A DNA stretch of 64,000 nt from JAZKHE01 sp040385525 (GTDB lineage: Bacteria > Bacteroidota > Bacteroidia > UBA4408), in assembly GCA_040385525.1 (NCBI GenBank), contig JAZKHE010000006.1, forward strand, positions 322,069 through 386,068, read 5' to 3'. A program made the translations under genes and the position numbers. Shown here piece by piece: positions 18,401 through 26,134 of this stretch (positions within the stretch are counted from its first letter, which is position 1; the number at the start of each line of letters is the position of its first letter). The notes under the pieces are model-generated. The model made no database searches. It was not told the DNA's origin and saw only the letters and a list, made by a program, of their open reading frames with translations.

Positions 18401-21400
18401 TACTCCAAGTATATGTTAGTGGCGAACCTGTAACCGATAAATTAATTGAGCCTCCAGAATTTCCACAAACCTCGTTATTAGCTGTTATAGAATTAATTGC
18501 TAAAGTTCCTGTTTGGTTTAAAAGTGTACCCGATTCGTTTGCTTTACAACCATTGTTATCTCTAACTTCTACTGCATAATAACCAGCTACTAAACCTGTT
18601 AAATTTTGATTAGTATTTGCGTTATTCCAAGTATATGCTAAAGGTAAACTACCGCCACTTGTTACAATTGAAAAGGCACCATTTGCGTTTCCACAAGTTT
18701 CGTTAGTAATTGTTTTGCTTGTAATTTGTAGCGTTCCTTGTGTGTTTAAAATACTTGTATTAATGTTTAACTGACAATTATCTACATCTTTTATAATACA
18801 CGAATAATTACCTTCACTAAGATTAGTTAAATCTTGCGTGTTTGAAAAATTACTCCAAGTATAAGTTAATGGCTGCGTTCCTCCTATTACTTCAACATCA
18901 ATAGCGCCTAAATTATTATCGCAAATTTCGTTAGTAACGGCAATACTTGCTAATTGTAAAGTTCCAGTTGCGTTTTGAACTTCGAGTACTGGAGTATTTA
19001 CTACACAGGCATTAAAATCTGTAATTCGGCAAGTATAAGTTCCTGCGCTTAAAGTATTTACAAACTGATTGGTAGAACCATTACTCCATAAAAATGAATA
19101 CGGAGTTTGACCACCAATCATGTCAACATTAATTCTTCCGTTTGTATTACTACACACTTCATCATAAATATCAGTATCGAATATGGCTAAAGTGCCCGAT
19201 TGATTTGTTACAACATATTGAGGTGTATATATTTTACAACCCGCTAAATCTGTAATTGTGCACACATAAGTTCCAGAAGAAATATTTATTAAATCTTGCG
19301 TCAACTGACCTGTATTCCAACGATAAGAATAATTAGGATTACCACCTGCAATTGAAATATCAATTGAGCCTCTTGAATTGGTACAAACTTCGTTTACAGC
19401 ATTACCATAGGTTTGTAATAATGTTCCGCTATTATTTAAAATTGTATACGGTTGAACAATTTTACAATTTACAGCATCTGTAACGGTTAGTGTATATGTG
19501 CCAGCACTTAAACCTGTAATATTCCTGTTTGTAGCACCATTACTCCATAAAAATTTGTAAGGTAAAACCCCACCACTTACCGTGTGAGCTATTGCTCCTA
19601 CTTTGTTTCCACACGTTTCGTTTGTTACAACAGGGTTAGATATTACAAAACCACTAGTTTGATTAATTACAGTGTATGTGGCAGTAGCTTCGCATAAATT
19701 ATCATCAATAACAACAACAGAATATGTACCAGCAAATAATCCAGTAATATCTTCGGTGTGTTTATTATTATTCCAGTTGAATGTGTAAGGAATTGAACCA
19801 TTTAAAACACTTATATTAATTGCACCATCGGCATTTCCACAATTTTCGTTACTTATAATTCCACTACCAATTTCTATATTACAATTAATTACACAATTAG
19901 AAACTTCGTTAATTATAGTATAAGTTGCTGTTGTTGTACACAAATTTGCATCTCTAACTGTTAACGAATATGTGCCAGCTTGTAGAAAGTTAATATCCTC
20001 ATTAGTACTGCCATTACTCCACTGAAAAGTGTATGGCGTAGTTCCTCCAGCTATTGTTACAGCTACTTGTCCGTTTTCTTCGCCACAAGTTTCGTTGGTG
20101 GCCGATGCGTTAATTGATAATAATTGTGGCTGAGTAATAGAAACTGATTTTAAAGCCGAACAATTGGCATTATCTGTTACTTTAACGTTATAGTTGCCTA
20201 CTGCTAAATTTGAAATGGATGCATTTGTTGAACCATTACTCCATAAATAAGTAAAGTTTGGTGTGCCTCCAGTTACAGCAACTGAGGCTTTTCCGTTATT
20301 ATTTCCATTACAAGTAATTAATGAATAAGTTATACTCGCTAATAATGTTGAATTATTTTGCAATAAAAAAGTAGTATCGTAACTACATAAATTAGCATCT
20401 ATTGCAGTAAGTTTATAAGCACCAGAAGAAAGATTGCTAATATTTTTAGTTGTTGCTCCATTGTTCCATGAGTATGAAGTTATACTAGTAGGACTTGTTG
20501 TAGTTATATTTATAAAACCATTTGTTGCACCACAAGCTGGTTGCCCCATTGTTGCAGCAAAACTTGGTCTAACAGGTTGCGTTAAAACTACTACAGAATC
20601 TGCATCACCAGCATTTAAGCTAATTCCCCAATCAAAAACCCAACCATTATCTTGCGGATTAGAATCTGTAACACGAAGCGTCCAGTTTCCATTTAATGGC
20701 GCACCAACTAAACCAGCTAAAGACTCATACGATTGATACGAACCTGCTGGTAAATATTTTCCTGTTAAAGTTCTGCCAGTTAAATCTACATAAGTGTGCG
20801 TGTAGTTACTTCTTTCGCTTACCATCGTTCCGTATGTTGGCGTTGGCGTAAAACAATAACCATATCCAACACCTGGGTCAACATTAGAGTTGTTTCCATC
20901 TACAGGACCTTTTGCAATAGGCTCACCTAAATCGGCTGGAGCATTTCCTTTTAATTCTTTCAACACAATTACTCGCCCATCTGGCGCAATTAATTCTATT
21001 AAAACTTCACCCATTGCTGAGTGTTCCATGGTCATACAAATAGAAGTTAATTGATTTAAGCTAGTTAATGTTTGTCCTGCTCCAAAACCAGAAATATTTA
21101 ATGCAGTTTGATAAACTTGTCCGTTTCCATCTGGTAAAAAAACAGGACCACCAGAATAGTTAGAACCAACAGCAACAGGGCCAGCAGCGCAACCATACGA
21201 ATCACTAACTCTTACGGTATATGTGCCAGCGGGCAAATTAGTTATAGGCGATGTGGTGTAACTTCCTAATCCTACAACTGTATAATTGTAAGGCGAAAAA
21301 CCTCCCGAATTTGCAATATTTATCTGTCCGCTGTTGTTGCCATTACAGCCTAAATTTGTGCCCGACAAGGTATAATTGAGTGGATCAGAATCGTTGATGT

Positions 21401-22472
21401 AGAGTTTAACAGTGTCTTTTGGAGCACAGGGATAAGGTTCATAAATTAAAAACACACTTTCGTTTCCTTCAGTGGTTCCATCTGTTTTAGGAACCATAAA
21501 TACGGTTGCACTAGTTTGTCCTGCTGGAATTGTAAAAATAGAATCGATGTAATTATAATCAACACCATTAATGGCAGAACCTCTAATATTAAATTTAATT
21601 TGTGTGTTGGTTAATTTTGCTTCGTTTAAGTTAAAAGTAAAACTAGCTTTTGTACAACCTTCAAAAGCATTTGAGTTACCATTAGGCGAATTGCTAATTG
21701 CAGAAACAGTTCCTTGCACTAAGCTTCCTTCTTTTAGCATTACTCCGCAATCCCAAGTATCATCACCAGCATCAGAAATTGCAAGTTTTAGCGTATAAAT
21801 TTGACAAGGAATTAATCCTGTTTTTTTTGCTTTTAAAACTGTTGTAAAACCATCGTACTGAATTCTTTCGGCTCCACCACCGCCCCAAGGATTATCAATG
21901 TAGTATTGCCAATAATTATTTTGATTGACTGTTCCTGTTGATATGGGTACGTTAGTAGCTGGAATAACAGCCATATTTTCTTTGCCAACAATGCCCGGAC
22001 CACTAATGTAAAAAGCAAAAACATCATTGTACTGCCCCAATATAAATTCGGTATATTCATCAGAACCAAATACATATTCAAATTCTATACTTTCTGTTTG
22101 TACTTGAAAATCAAATTGAAGATAAGTGGCATCAAAAGTGGGTTGCTCTGCTAAAATTGTTAAATCAGCATCACCAGGAGTGTTATTTACAGTAGTTCTA
22201 TTTGAGGAATTGTTTGGCCCAAGCATGTTATTAATGCTACCAGAAGTTAAAACAACTCCATTGTTAAGCCCTAAATTAGTAGCTGTTCCACCTTGAAACT
22301 TTCCATAAGAAACAGGTGCGCCAACTATTTGTGCATTAAAAACAGTAATATTTGGACCAGCTAACGCTTCGGCTAATTGCTGTGCTGTAAAGCCCCCAGA
22401 AACTGTTAATTGAGAAAATGCATTTAAACTTACAAGAAGAAAAAAACATACTGAAAAAAAATTCTTTTTCAT
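12468..22472 (-). CDS. Giant T9SS-exported adhesin with choice-of-anchor L, SprB, P, PKD, Ig and CUB domains
   Basis: I choose the ATG at 22472 (3334 residues), which begins a clean signal peptide (MKKNFFSVCFFLLVSLNAFS); the longer frame would need TTG. Order of domains: choice-of-anchor L about 20-240, a Calx-beta-like stretch to about 350, a first SprB-like repeat about 360-435, a proprotein-convertase P domain about 450-625, about 13 more SprB repeats to 1620, two PKD-like modules, ten Ig-like modules alternating between two types with two CUB-like domains (near 1995-2105 and 2590-2715), PKD-like modules, and a C-terminal T9SS type A sorting domain (SLFPNPSNGEFYL...). SprB repeats are known from the Flavobacterium gliding adhesin. 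The likely role is surface attachment or gliding. The downstream terminator at 12417-12447 ends it. Confidence 0.93.
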   Translation of the reverse strand: MKKNFFSVCFFLLVSLNAFSQLTVSGGFTAQQLAEALAGPNITVFNAQIVGAPVSYGKFQGGTATNLGLNNGVVLTSGSINNMLGPNNSSNRTTVNNTPGDADLTILAEQPTFDATYLQFDFQVQTESIEFEYVFGSDEYTEFILGQYNDVFAFYISGPGIVGKENMAVIPATNVPISTGTVNQNNYWQYYIDNPWGGGGAERIQYDGFTTVLKAKKTGLIPCQIYTLKLAISDAGDDTWDCGVMLKEGSLVQGTVSAISNSPNGNSNAFEGCTKASFTFNLNEAKLTNTQIKFNIRGSAINGVDYNYIDSIFTIPAGQTSATVFMVPKTDGTTEGNESVFLIYEPYPCAPKDTVKLYINDSDPLNYTLSGTNLGCNGNNSGQINIANSGGFSPYNYTVVGLGSYTTSPITNLPAGTYTVRVSDSYGCAAGPVAVGSNYSGGPVFLPDGNGQVYQTALNISGFGAGQTLTSLNQLTSICMTMEHSAMGEVLIELIAPDGRVIVLKELKGNAPADLGEPIAKGPVDGNNSNVDPGVGYGYCFTPTPTYGTMVSERSNYTHTYVDLTGRTLTGKYLPAGSYQSYESLAGLVGAPLNGNWTLRVTDSNPQDNGWVFDWGISLNAGDADSVVVLTQPVRPSFAATMGQPACGATNGFINITTTSPTSITSYSWNNGATTKNISNLSSGAYKLTAIDANLCSYDTTFLLQNNSTLLASITYSLITCNGNNNGKASVAVTGGTPNFTYLWSNGSTNASISNLAVGNYNVKVTDNANCSALKSVSITQPQLLSINASATNETCGEENGQVAVTIAGGTTPYTFQWSNGSTNEDINFLQAGTYSLTVRDANLCTTTATYTIINEVSNCVINCNIEIGSGIISNENCGNADGAINISVLNGSIPYTFNWNNNKHTEDITGLFAGTYSVVVIDDNLCEATATYTVINQTSGFVISNPVVTNETCGNKVGAIAHTVSGGVLPYKFLWSNGATNRNITGLSAGTYTLTVTDAVNCKIVQPYTILNNSGTLLQTYGNAVNEVCTNSRGSIDISIAGGNPNYSYRWNTGQLTQDLINISSGTYVCTITDLAGCKIYTPQYVVTNQSGTLAIFDTDIYDEVCSNTNGRINVDMIGGQTPYSFLWSNGSTNQFVNTLSAGTYTCRITDFNACVVNTPVLEVQNATGTLQLASIAVTNEICDNNLGAIDVEVIGGTQPLTYTWSNFSNTQDLTNLSEGNYSCIIKDVDNCQLNINTSILNTQGTLQITSKTITNETCGNANGAFSIVTSGGSLPLAYTWNNANTNQNLTGLVAGYYAVEVRDNNGCKANESGTLLNQTGTLAINSITANNEVCGNSGGSINLSVTGSPLTYTWSNGATTQNISGLQAGTYTCTIKNSLNCKVNTGNVLIQNTSSGFSLTSSAVNENCSNSLGSISLTTIGGVAPLSYTWSNGSTNKNISGLTAGTYTVTAKDAGNCSVIKTVIVGNNVGTLAITNALVTAEICDNNQGSVQLQIGGGQTPYSFLWSNGSTNQNISALSFGTYTCRITDNNNCRIFSPVYNVTNNSGTLVLDNVIVANEECNNDLGSVLLYVSGGTSPYTFAWNNGATTENITGLSAGNYTCLISDDNGCSINVARTVNNDIIDYQPDNFTVASSSVCLGQSNVIYTVPNNTLATYTWSYSGAGATITGTGNSVSVNFSLSATAGTLSVRATTSCGVSSPRSIAISIVNPPAQPSAFTFSSPNVCQGQNNVLYAVTNNPAVSYTWSYSGAGATINGTGNSVLINYSNIATSGVLSVTAVNGCGASTARTISVSVGTITSITSQPASVTVAAGSTTSFSVSATGNNLNYQWQINTGGGFNPIFPDGIHTGQNSPTLTVTGITVPMNGYRYRCFVSGFCGGFQTSSVATLSVILPACTGAPNAGTTTASVATVCNNAPFTLSLTGASLVASLTYQWQISTNNVTYSNISSATAATLVTTQSVANYYRCVVTCASSSLSSNSTPLLLNMGCGVLMSNGSTSTCSANFYDSGSTTTNYSDNQNLTHTFNPSTVGASIQLAFSSFISEENFDFITIHNGPTIGAPVIYGPASGNLTIPTLTSTHPTGALTVQFTSDQSLTLAGWQATVSCTLPCTGTPNVATTISSANAVCPGEQFTLSLNGLGSNSSGLNFLWQQSLNNVTYNNIPMSNFSTLDRSQNQATYYRCVVTCPSSGLSATSLPVRVLMTPLSTITSQPVSVTENPGDNTNFSITATGTGNFYQWQVDQGFGFFDIFDDGTYFNTNSTTLDIINIPAEMDGYIFRCLVYNSCFESINSNGATLDLVIPPCSGTPNASTIVTNQNPICEGGFLSLSLTGLGSDLGGLTYQWQTSSNNVSFTNLVGETASTLNLFPTQDLYYRCVVRCTSSTLTRNSTSLLIDVINTVSITSQPLSTGVIVGGTTSFTVGATGSGITYQWLVIDDFGFNFIFDGGNYSGTNTATLTVTNANIALDGNEYICQLFDDCGNFIMTNNATLTILTGPCSGTPSGGNSVSNLATVCGNTPFTLSLSGSSPSTGLTYQWQISSDNTTFTPIPGATSTTLVTTQSANNYYRCVVTCTSSSQSSNSVSVLVSVACDVIMTNGTTTTCGANFYDTGGLFGNYMDDENLTHTFYPEAGGGSIQLNFNSLDTEQDWDFITIFNGPDAFSPVLYGPGSGFQFPGILESTDLTGAITVQFTSDQFVTASGWDAFVSCTQSTTASCSGSPDISTAIASSTNVCSSDIFSLSLSGLPFVTGFTYQWQSSTNNISYSNIVGATSSTLNTSLSQNTYYRCRVTCSASSLSSNSTSVFVELNTATIISQPSDISVVAGSSTSFEVVANGNGLSYQWQANNGAGFNNLFLDGIHNNVDAPTLDVMTTTLGMNGDLYRCIITDACGSIITSSVVTLTVTATAIAPSITSNPLNVAICGGLNTFFSISATGSNLTYQWQQNDGFGFTNIVNGGVYSNATTSTLLLTGVTSLMNGYTYQCVVTGITGTPQTSEVATLTIETTPIAPTSFVDFDTNLCAGDAGYYSVSPIEASLTYNWSFSETGATINVLTSGAIFNYDETAVSGYVSVVTSNTCGVSAELTQLVTISSLPSIPYFTDSVLTVCQLQNAVKYAVVSKDNITYTWSYSGSDATLSANANELLISFGAGATSGKLTIKAETICGINSENSIDITVAITPEVIIKTSVDSVCVTDEVLAIEVSPLGGTLFGTGVIANTFNPAYSGIGTFVLTYTVKNENNCTYSATKSILVYENFVQDGAVISLFPNPSNGEFYLRNLKKGEIVQIYNTLGQVVYYAEIQVDLKEAYIVNIVARGVYEVRVLLNSEPVFKGRVEINR
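13480..17060 (-). repeat. Alternating Ig-like modules with two embedded CUB domains
   Basis: Within the adhesin, two Ig types alternate. Type A begins with TSQP and contains YQWQ...GFG (five copies). Type B begins with C-[ST]-G-[AT]-P and contains LTYQWQ and YYRCVVTC (five copies). CUB-like domains with NFYD-x-G and DFITI-[HF]-NGP follow two of the type B modules. The order suggests duplication of A-B pairs and of larger B-CUB blocks. Confidence 0.75.
17590..20560 (-). repeat. Tandem SprB-type repeats of the adhesin
   Basis: About 13 consecutive modules of roughly 73-80 residues follow the pattern NE-x-CGN-x-x-G-x-I, GG-x-x-PY-x-[FY]-x-W-[SN]-N-[GN], and [LI]-x-AG-[TN]-Y-x-[VC]-x-[IV]-x-D-x-x-x-C. 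A fourteenth copy lies upstream of the P domain. Copies are diverged, so slippage is probably not frequent now. Confidence 0.8.
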
Positions 22473-22474
22473 AA

Positions 22475-22531
22475 ACCTTAGATAAATTAAAAAACCCAAT
22501 AATTTTCGGGACTAAAAATCCTATCTAAGGT
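22475..22531 (-). promoter_or_regulatory. 5'-leader hairpin at the adhesin start codon
   Basis: On the minus strand ACCTTAGATA (22531 to 22522) and TATCTAAGGT (22484 to 22475) are perfect 10-bp complements. The second arm ends two bases before the ATG. A shorter inner pairing (CCCGA with TTGGG) can extend the fold. Because Bacteroidota initiation depends on an unstructured region near the start codon, this hairpin could limit translation of the 10-kb gene. Confidence 0.5.
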
Positions 22532-22570
22532 ATAATTTTTCTGTTATTTAACAAACAATTCTATGTTAAT

Positions 22571-24907
22571 TTAAAACGACTTTAAGTAACCTTTTTTAAA
22601 GAAATTTAGTTTTTTATTTCCTTGCGTATAAACAAGCACTTCAGTTTTTGGTTTAACTCCCTGTTTATCAAGCTTATCTTTAGCTCCATAAGCTTTTCCT
22701 AAATCGTAAAGCGTGTATTTGTAGTTTTTAGGATTAATGCCTTTTTCTGCCAAAACTTTACACATTGCCAACGACTTATCGTATTCTTTTTTCTCTAAAA
22801 AGTATTGCGCTAAATGTTGTTGCCATTTTGTATTACCTCTTTTTACGCCAAAATCAAATAACGATAAATTAACTAAACCCAATTTACCAACCTCTAATTG
22901 ATAAAAATATTTCTCAGTAGCAATGTACTTTTCTACCGCTTCTTTGTAGCGATAACTATCCTGCAATTCAACAACTTGATTTATTAATTTTTGATAAGTT
23001 GCACCAGGCAAATTCGTTACTTGCTCATCTCTTAAAGTTGTGGTGGCAAAATTACACATTGGATATTCGTCCATAATAGCAATTGCCTGTAAATACAACT
23101 CATCTGCTTTTATAAACGCTTTATCTTTTACTGCTTGTTTGGCTTCGTTATGTGCTTTTTTAATTTCGACCAAAGCATTAGCACATTCTTGAGCAAAAAT
23201 GGCTTCTTGCAACTTATCTAATTTTGCATTTAATTCTTTGTCGTTTAGCAAACCATAAGTAGTTTGTTGGTTTTCAATTTGTTTTCCGTTTGTTTTAGCT
23301 GCATCTAATTTGTTAGAGTTAGCAAGACTTAACGCCTCTTCTACTTTTGATAACAAAACAGGTTTTGCAGATTCTGCTCTTAATTTATCAAAATTTACAT
23401 CATGTTTTAGTTTATAATTTTGTTTTAATTCGTCGGCAGTATTAAACAATTGCAAAGCTTTAGTATAGTTTTTACTTTTTAAAATAGTTTTTGCTTCAGA
23501 TACAACTTGGTTATATTCTATTTGTTTTACTTTAGCCATCAACGCATCAACTTCGGTTGTTGAAGTAATTTCTTCGTTATTTTCTCTTTGATAAAAATAG
23601 GCTTCGTTTGCTTTGTTTTCAGCTTGTTTTAAATTTCCTTCGTTAAAAAACTTTGTTCCTTCTTTTACAATTGTAGTGTAAATACCATTTTTTGCACGCG
23701 CTATATTGGCTTGCATTTTTTCGTTACAAACCAAACCAGGGATTGTAGAACAAACGCTTTTTGCTCTTTGCAAATTATTTAATGCTTGCTGATAATTTCC
23801 TTTTTCGTTTTGCTCCTCGCCTAACGCTGTATATTGCGAAGAAATTTTTGCAGCCAACTCTCCACTATATTGTTGCGTTTGCGGATCGGGATTCATTTTA
23901 ATAAAAATGTCTTTTACACGAGCTTCTGCATCGTTTAAATTTCCGTTTGCAAAATCAATTTTTGCTAATTGCAATAATGATGGCGCAAAGTTTGGATTAA
24001 CTTCTAACGAACGTGTAAACCATTTTTGTGCAACAAGAGTTTGATTATTAGCTAAAGCTTCTAAACCTCTATTATAATACGTTTCGTGCAGTGTTGCGAT
24101 GGCAAAATTTATGGCATTACGCTTTACGTTAGCTTGGGTTTGCAAAGCATTCATTTTTAAATTAAACTGAATGGGATCAAAATCATTTAAGGGTAAATTC
24201 TCCTGAATTTTTTTTGAATTTACATCAGCAATAATGTTTTCGCAGTTTAATAAATTGGTTTGATGCATGGGTATATTATCAACATCCATAGGGTTTACCA
24301 ACTGTAACAATTGCATTGCATTTGCTAAAGGAACGTCGCTTAAATAATAATTATTTATTACCGAAGTTTTAAAATTGAAATTGCTAATGGCGTTATTTGA
24401 GTAAAAAAATCGCAAATCGTAAATTACTAATTTAAGTTCTCTTTTAAGTGTATCAATAAAACGTTCCTCAACTAAATCTAACTCTCTATTTTTAATAGTA
24501 ACGTCTTTAAAATCAAATTTTCTTACAATATTATTATTTCTGTCTAACACATCAATTTTAAATGCTGCATTGCTTGGTATAAGTTCTTGATGCAACGAAA
24601 ACCCTCTATAATTAATATCTCCACTTGGATTTAAATTACTTAAATCAACAAATAATGAATGATTATTTCCATCTTTAGTAATGCGTAAGTTTTGTTTTAA
24701 ATTAATTGTAAACTCAGTTCTTACAACACTTTTACCATTTCCTTCGGCTAAACCTTTTATTAGCTGATTTGCATTTGAACTAAGCGATGATGTATTGTTA
24801 AACAAAACATAGGCATCTATTTTTTCTTGAAAAACAACTTCAGTTTGTGCCTTTAAAATTGTGTTTGAAAAAGCAACAAGAATTAAAAAAAGTGTAAAAC
24901 GTTTCAT
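22571..24907 (-). CDS. Exported tetratricopeptide-repeat protein
   Basis: The 778-residue product has a Sec signal (MKRFTLFLILVAFSNTILKAQ). Residues 22-250 form an N-terminal beta-rich domain without a family that I recognise. From about 270 to the end it is helical and holds several TPR motifs, for example YYNRGLEALANNQTLVAQKWFTRSLEVNPNFAPSLLQLAKI and YTALGEEQNEKGNYQQALNNLQRAKSV, plus later repeats around AVEKYIATEKYF and KEYDKSLAMCKVLAEKG. TPR arrays usually scaffold other proteins; with a signal peptide this one should be periplasmic or on the outer membrane. The adhesin gene starts 98 bases downstream on the same strand, so this protein may assist its export or anchoring, but that is inferred from position only. 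Confidence 0.8.
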   Translation of the reverse strand: MKRFTLFLILVAFSNTILKAQTEVVFQEKIDAYVLFNNTSSLSSNANQLIKGLAEGNGKSVVRTEFTINLKQNLRITKDGNNHSLFVDLSNLNPSGDINYRGFSLHQELIPSNAAFKIDVLDRNNNIVRKFDFKDVTIKNRELDLVEERFIDTLKRELKLVIYDLRFFYSNNAISNFNFKTSVINNYYLSDVPLANAMQLLQLVNPMDVDNIPMHQTNLLNCENIIADVNSKKIQENLPLNDFDPIQFNLKMNALQTQANVKRNAINFAIATLHETYYNRGLEALANNQTLVAQKWFTRSLEVNPNFAPSLLQLAKIDFANGNLNDAEARVKDIFIKMNPDPQTQQYSGELAAKISSQYTALGEEQNEKGNYQQALNNLQRAKSVCSTIPGLVCNEKMQANIARAKNGIYTTIVKEGTKFFNEGNLKQAENKANEAYFYQRENNEEITSTTEVDALMAKVKQIEYNQVVSEAKTILKSKNYTKALQLFNTADELKQNYKLKHDVNFDKLRAESAKPVLLSKVEEALSLANSNKLDAAKTNGKQIENQQTTYGLLNDKELNAKLDKLQEAIFAQECANALVEIKKAHNEAKQAVKDKAFIKADELYLQAIAIMDEYPMCNFATTTLRDEQVTNLPGATYQKLINQVVELQDSYRYKEAVEKYIATEKYFYQLEVGKLGLVNLSLFDFGVKRGNTKWQQHLAQYFLEKKEYDKSLAMCKVLAEKGINPKNYKYTLYDLGKAYGAKDKLDKQGVKPKTEVLVYTQGNKKLNFFKKGYLKSF

Positions 24908-25030
24908 AACGAGTATATTGAATTATTTTGAAAAGAGTCAAATTTTGTACCAAACAAAAATAAGATAATTAATTTAACCATTATAGTTTTAAAATGCTGA
25001 ACTTTATTGTCAAAATTATGTTGTTGTAGT

Positions 25031-26122
25031 ATGCTTGGATTTCAATTTAGTAAACATAATGCAAAAGAGGAAACTCCTTTTGAAAAATTATTTGGAATAT
25101 TTAAGGAATTACTATTGCATACCAATGGAGATGTGGATGAAGCGTTTGATTGGTTAAATGAATTAGATAAACAATATGGCTTAACAACTAATGAATATAC
25201 TTTAGAAGACTTTAAGAATGATTTGAAAAAGAAAGGTTTTATTAAAGATGACAAGCAAAACGGAGGTATTTCAATTACTTCAAAAACCGAACAAGAAATA
25301 CGAAAACAAGCCTTAGATCAAATTTTTGGAAAATTAAAAAAATCAGGACTTGGCAATCATAAAACGCCTTTTATTGGAAAGGGTAACGAAATTTCTTCTG
25401 ATAAAAGAGAGTATCAATTCGGCGATTTACCAGAGCAAATAGCAATTACAGATTCCATTAAAAATGCACAAATTAACAATGGAACAGACAATTTTATTTT
25501 AACAGAAAAAGATTTAGAAATTAATGAATCTGAACATAAAACACAGACTTCAACTGTGTTAATGATTGATATTTCACATTCAATGATTTTATATGGAGAA
25601 GATAGAATTACTCCTGCAAAAAAAGTAGCACTTGCTCTTGCAGAACTTATTAAAACAAAATACCCAAAAGATACTTTAGATATTATTGTATTTGGGAACG
25701 ACGCTTGGCCAATTACACTAAAAGATTTACCCTACCTGCAAGTTGGTCCCTACCACACCAATACTGTTGCAGGATTAGAATTGGCAATGGATATTTTGAA
25801 AAGAAAGAAAACAAGCAACAAACAAATTTTTATGATTACAGATGGTAAACCAAGCTGTATTATTGAAAATGGTGAATATTACATGAATAGCAATGGTTTG
25901 GATAGAAAAATAGTTAACCGAACATTAAATGCAGCGCATGCTTGCAGAAGGTTAAAAATTCCTATTACAACTTTTATGATTGCGCGAGATAATTACTTAA
26001 TGCAATTTATTGAAGAATTTACCGAAGCCAATCAAGGAAAAGCTTTTTATACCAGTTTAAAAGGTTTGGGAGAATTTATTTTTCATGATTACACAACAAA
26101 CAGAAGAAAAAATATAAAATAA
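25031..26122 (+). CDS. VWA domain protein, partner of a MoxR/magnesium-chelatase-like ATPase
   Basis: I start the gene at the ATG at 25031 (363 residues) because the frame further upstream would need a TTG and adds a cysteine run unlike a start. The von Willebrand factor A domain occupies about 170-355. Its MIDAS metal site is intact (DISHS at Asp180, then T and D in later loops such as ITDGKPS). The N-terminal part resembles the helical region of ChlD/CoxE-like VWA proteins. In this family the VWA protein binds a substrate through its metal ion, and the AAA+ partner remodels it. The partner ATPase begins 12 bases after the stop. No cobalt or magnesium tetrapyrrole genes are nearby, so metal insertion into another enzyme or complex assembly is more likely. 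Confidence 0.85.
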   Translation: MLGFQFSKHNAKEETPFEKLFGIFKELLLHTNGDVDEAFDWLNELDKQYGLTTNEYTLEDFKNDLKKKGFIKDDKQNGGISITSKTEQEIRKQALDQIFGKLKKSGLGNHKTPFIGKGNEISSDKREYQFGDLPEQIAITDSIKNAQINNGTDNFILTEKDLEINESEHKTQTSTVLMIDISHSMILYGEDRITPAKKVALALAELIKTKYPKDTLDIIVFGNDAWPITLKDLPYLQVGPYHTNTVAGLELAMDILKRKKTSNKQIFMITDGKPSCIIENGEYYMNSNGLDRKIVNRTLNAAHACRRLKIPITTFMIARDNYLMQFIEEFTEANQGKAFYTSLKGLGEFIFHDYTTNRRKNIK

Positions 26123-26134
26123 GTATAACGCTTT

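Noticed and set aside
12468..22472. Tandem repeats that could be a CRISPR array
   Set aside because: The repeats are 220-300 bases long, coding and diverged. There are no short identical repeats with unique spacers anywhere in the window.
22473..22499. Upstream TTG start of the giant adhesin
   Set aside because: It would place nine residues before a complete signal peptide that starts at the ATG at 22472.
22525..22555. TTTG-N17-TATACCTTAG as a Bacteroidota promoter of the adhesin
   Set aside because: The second element matches the TAnnTTTG consensus poorly, and a start there would remove one arm of the hairpin. Not strong enough to list.
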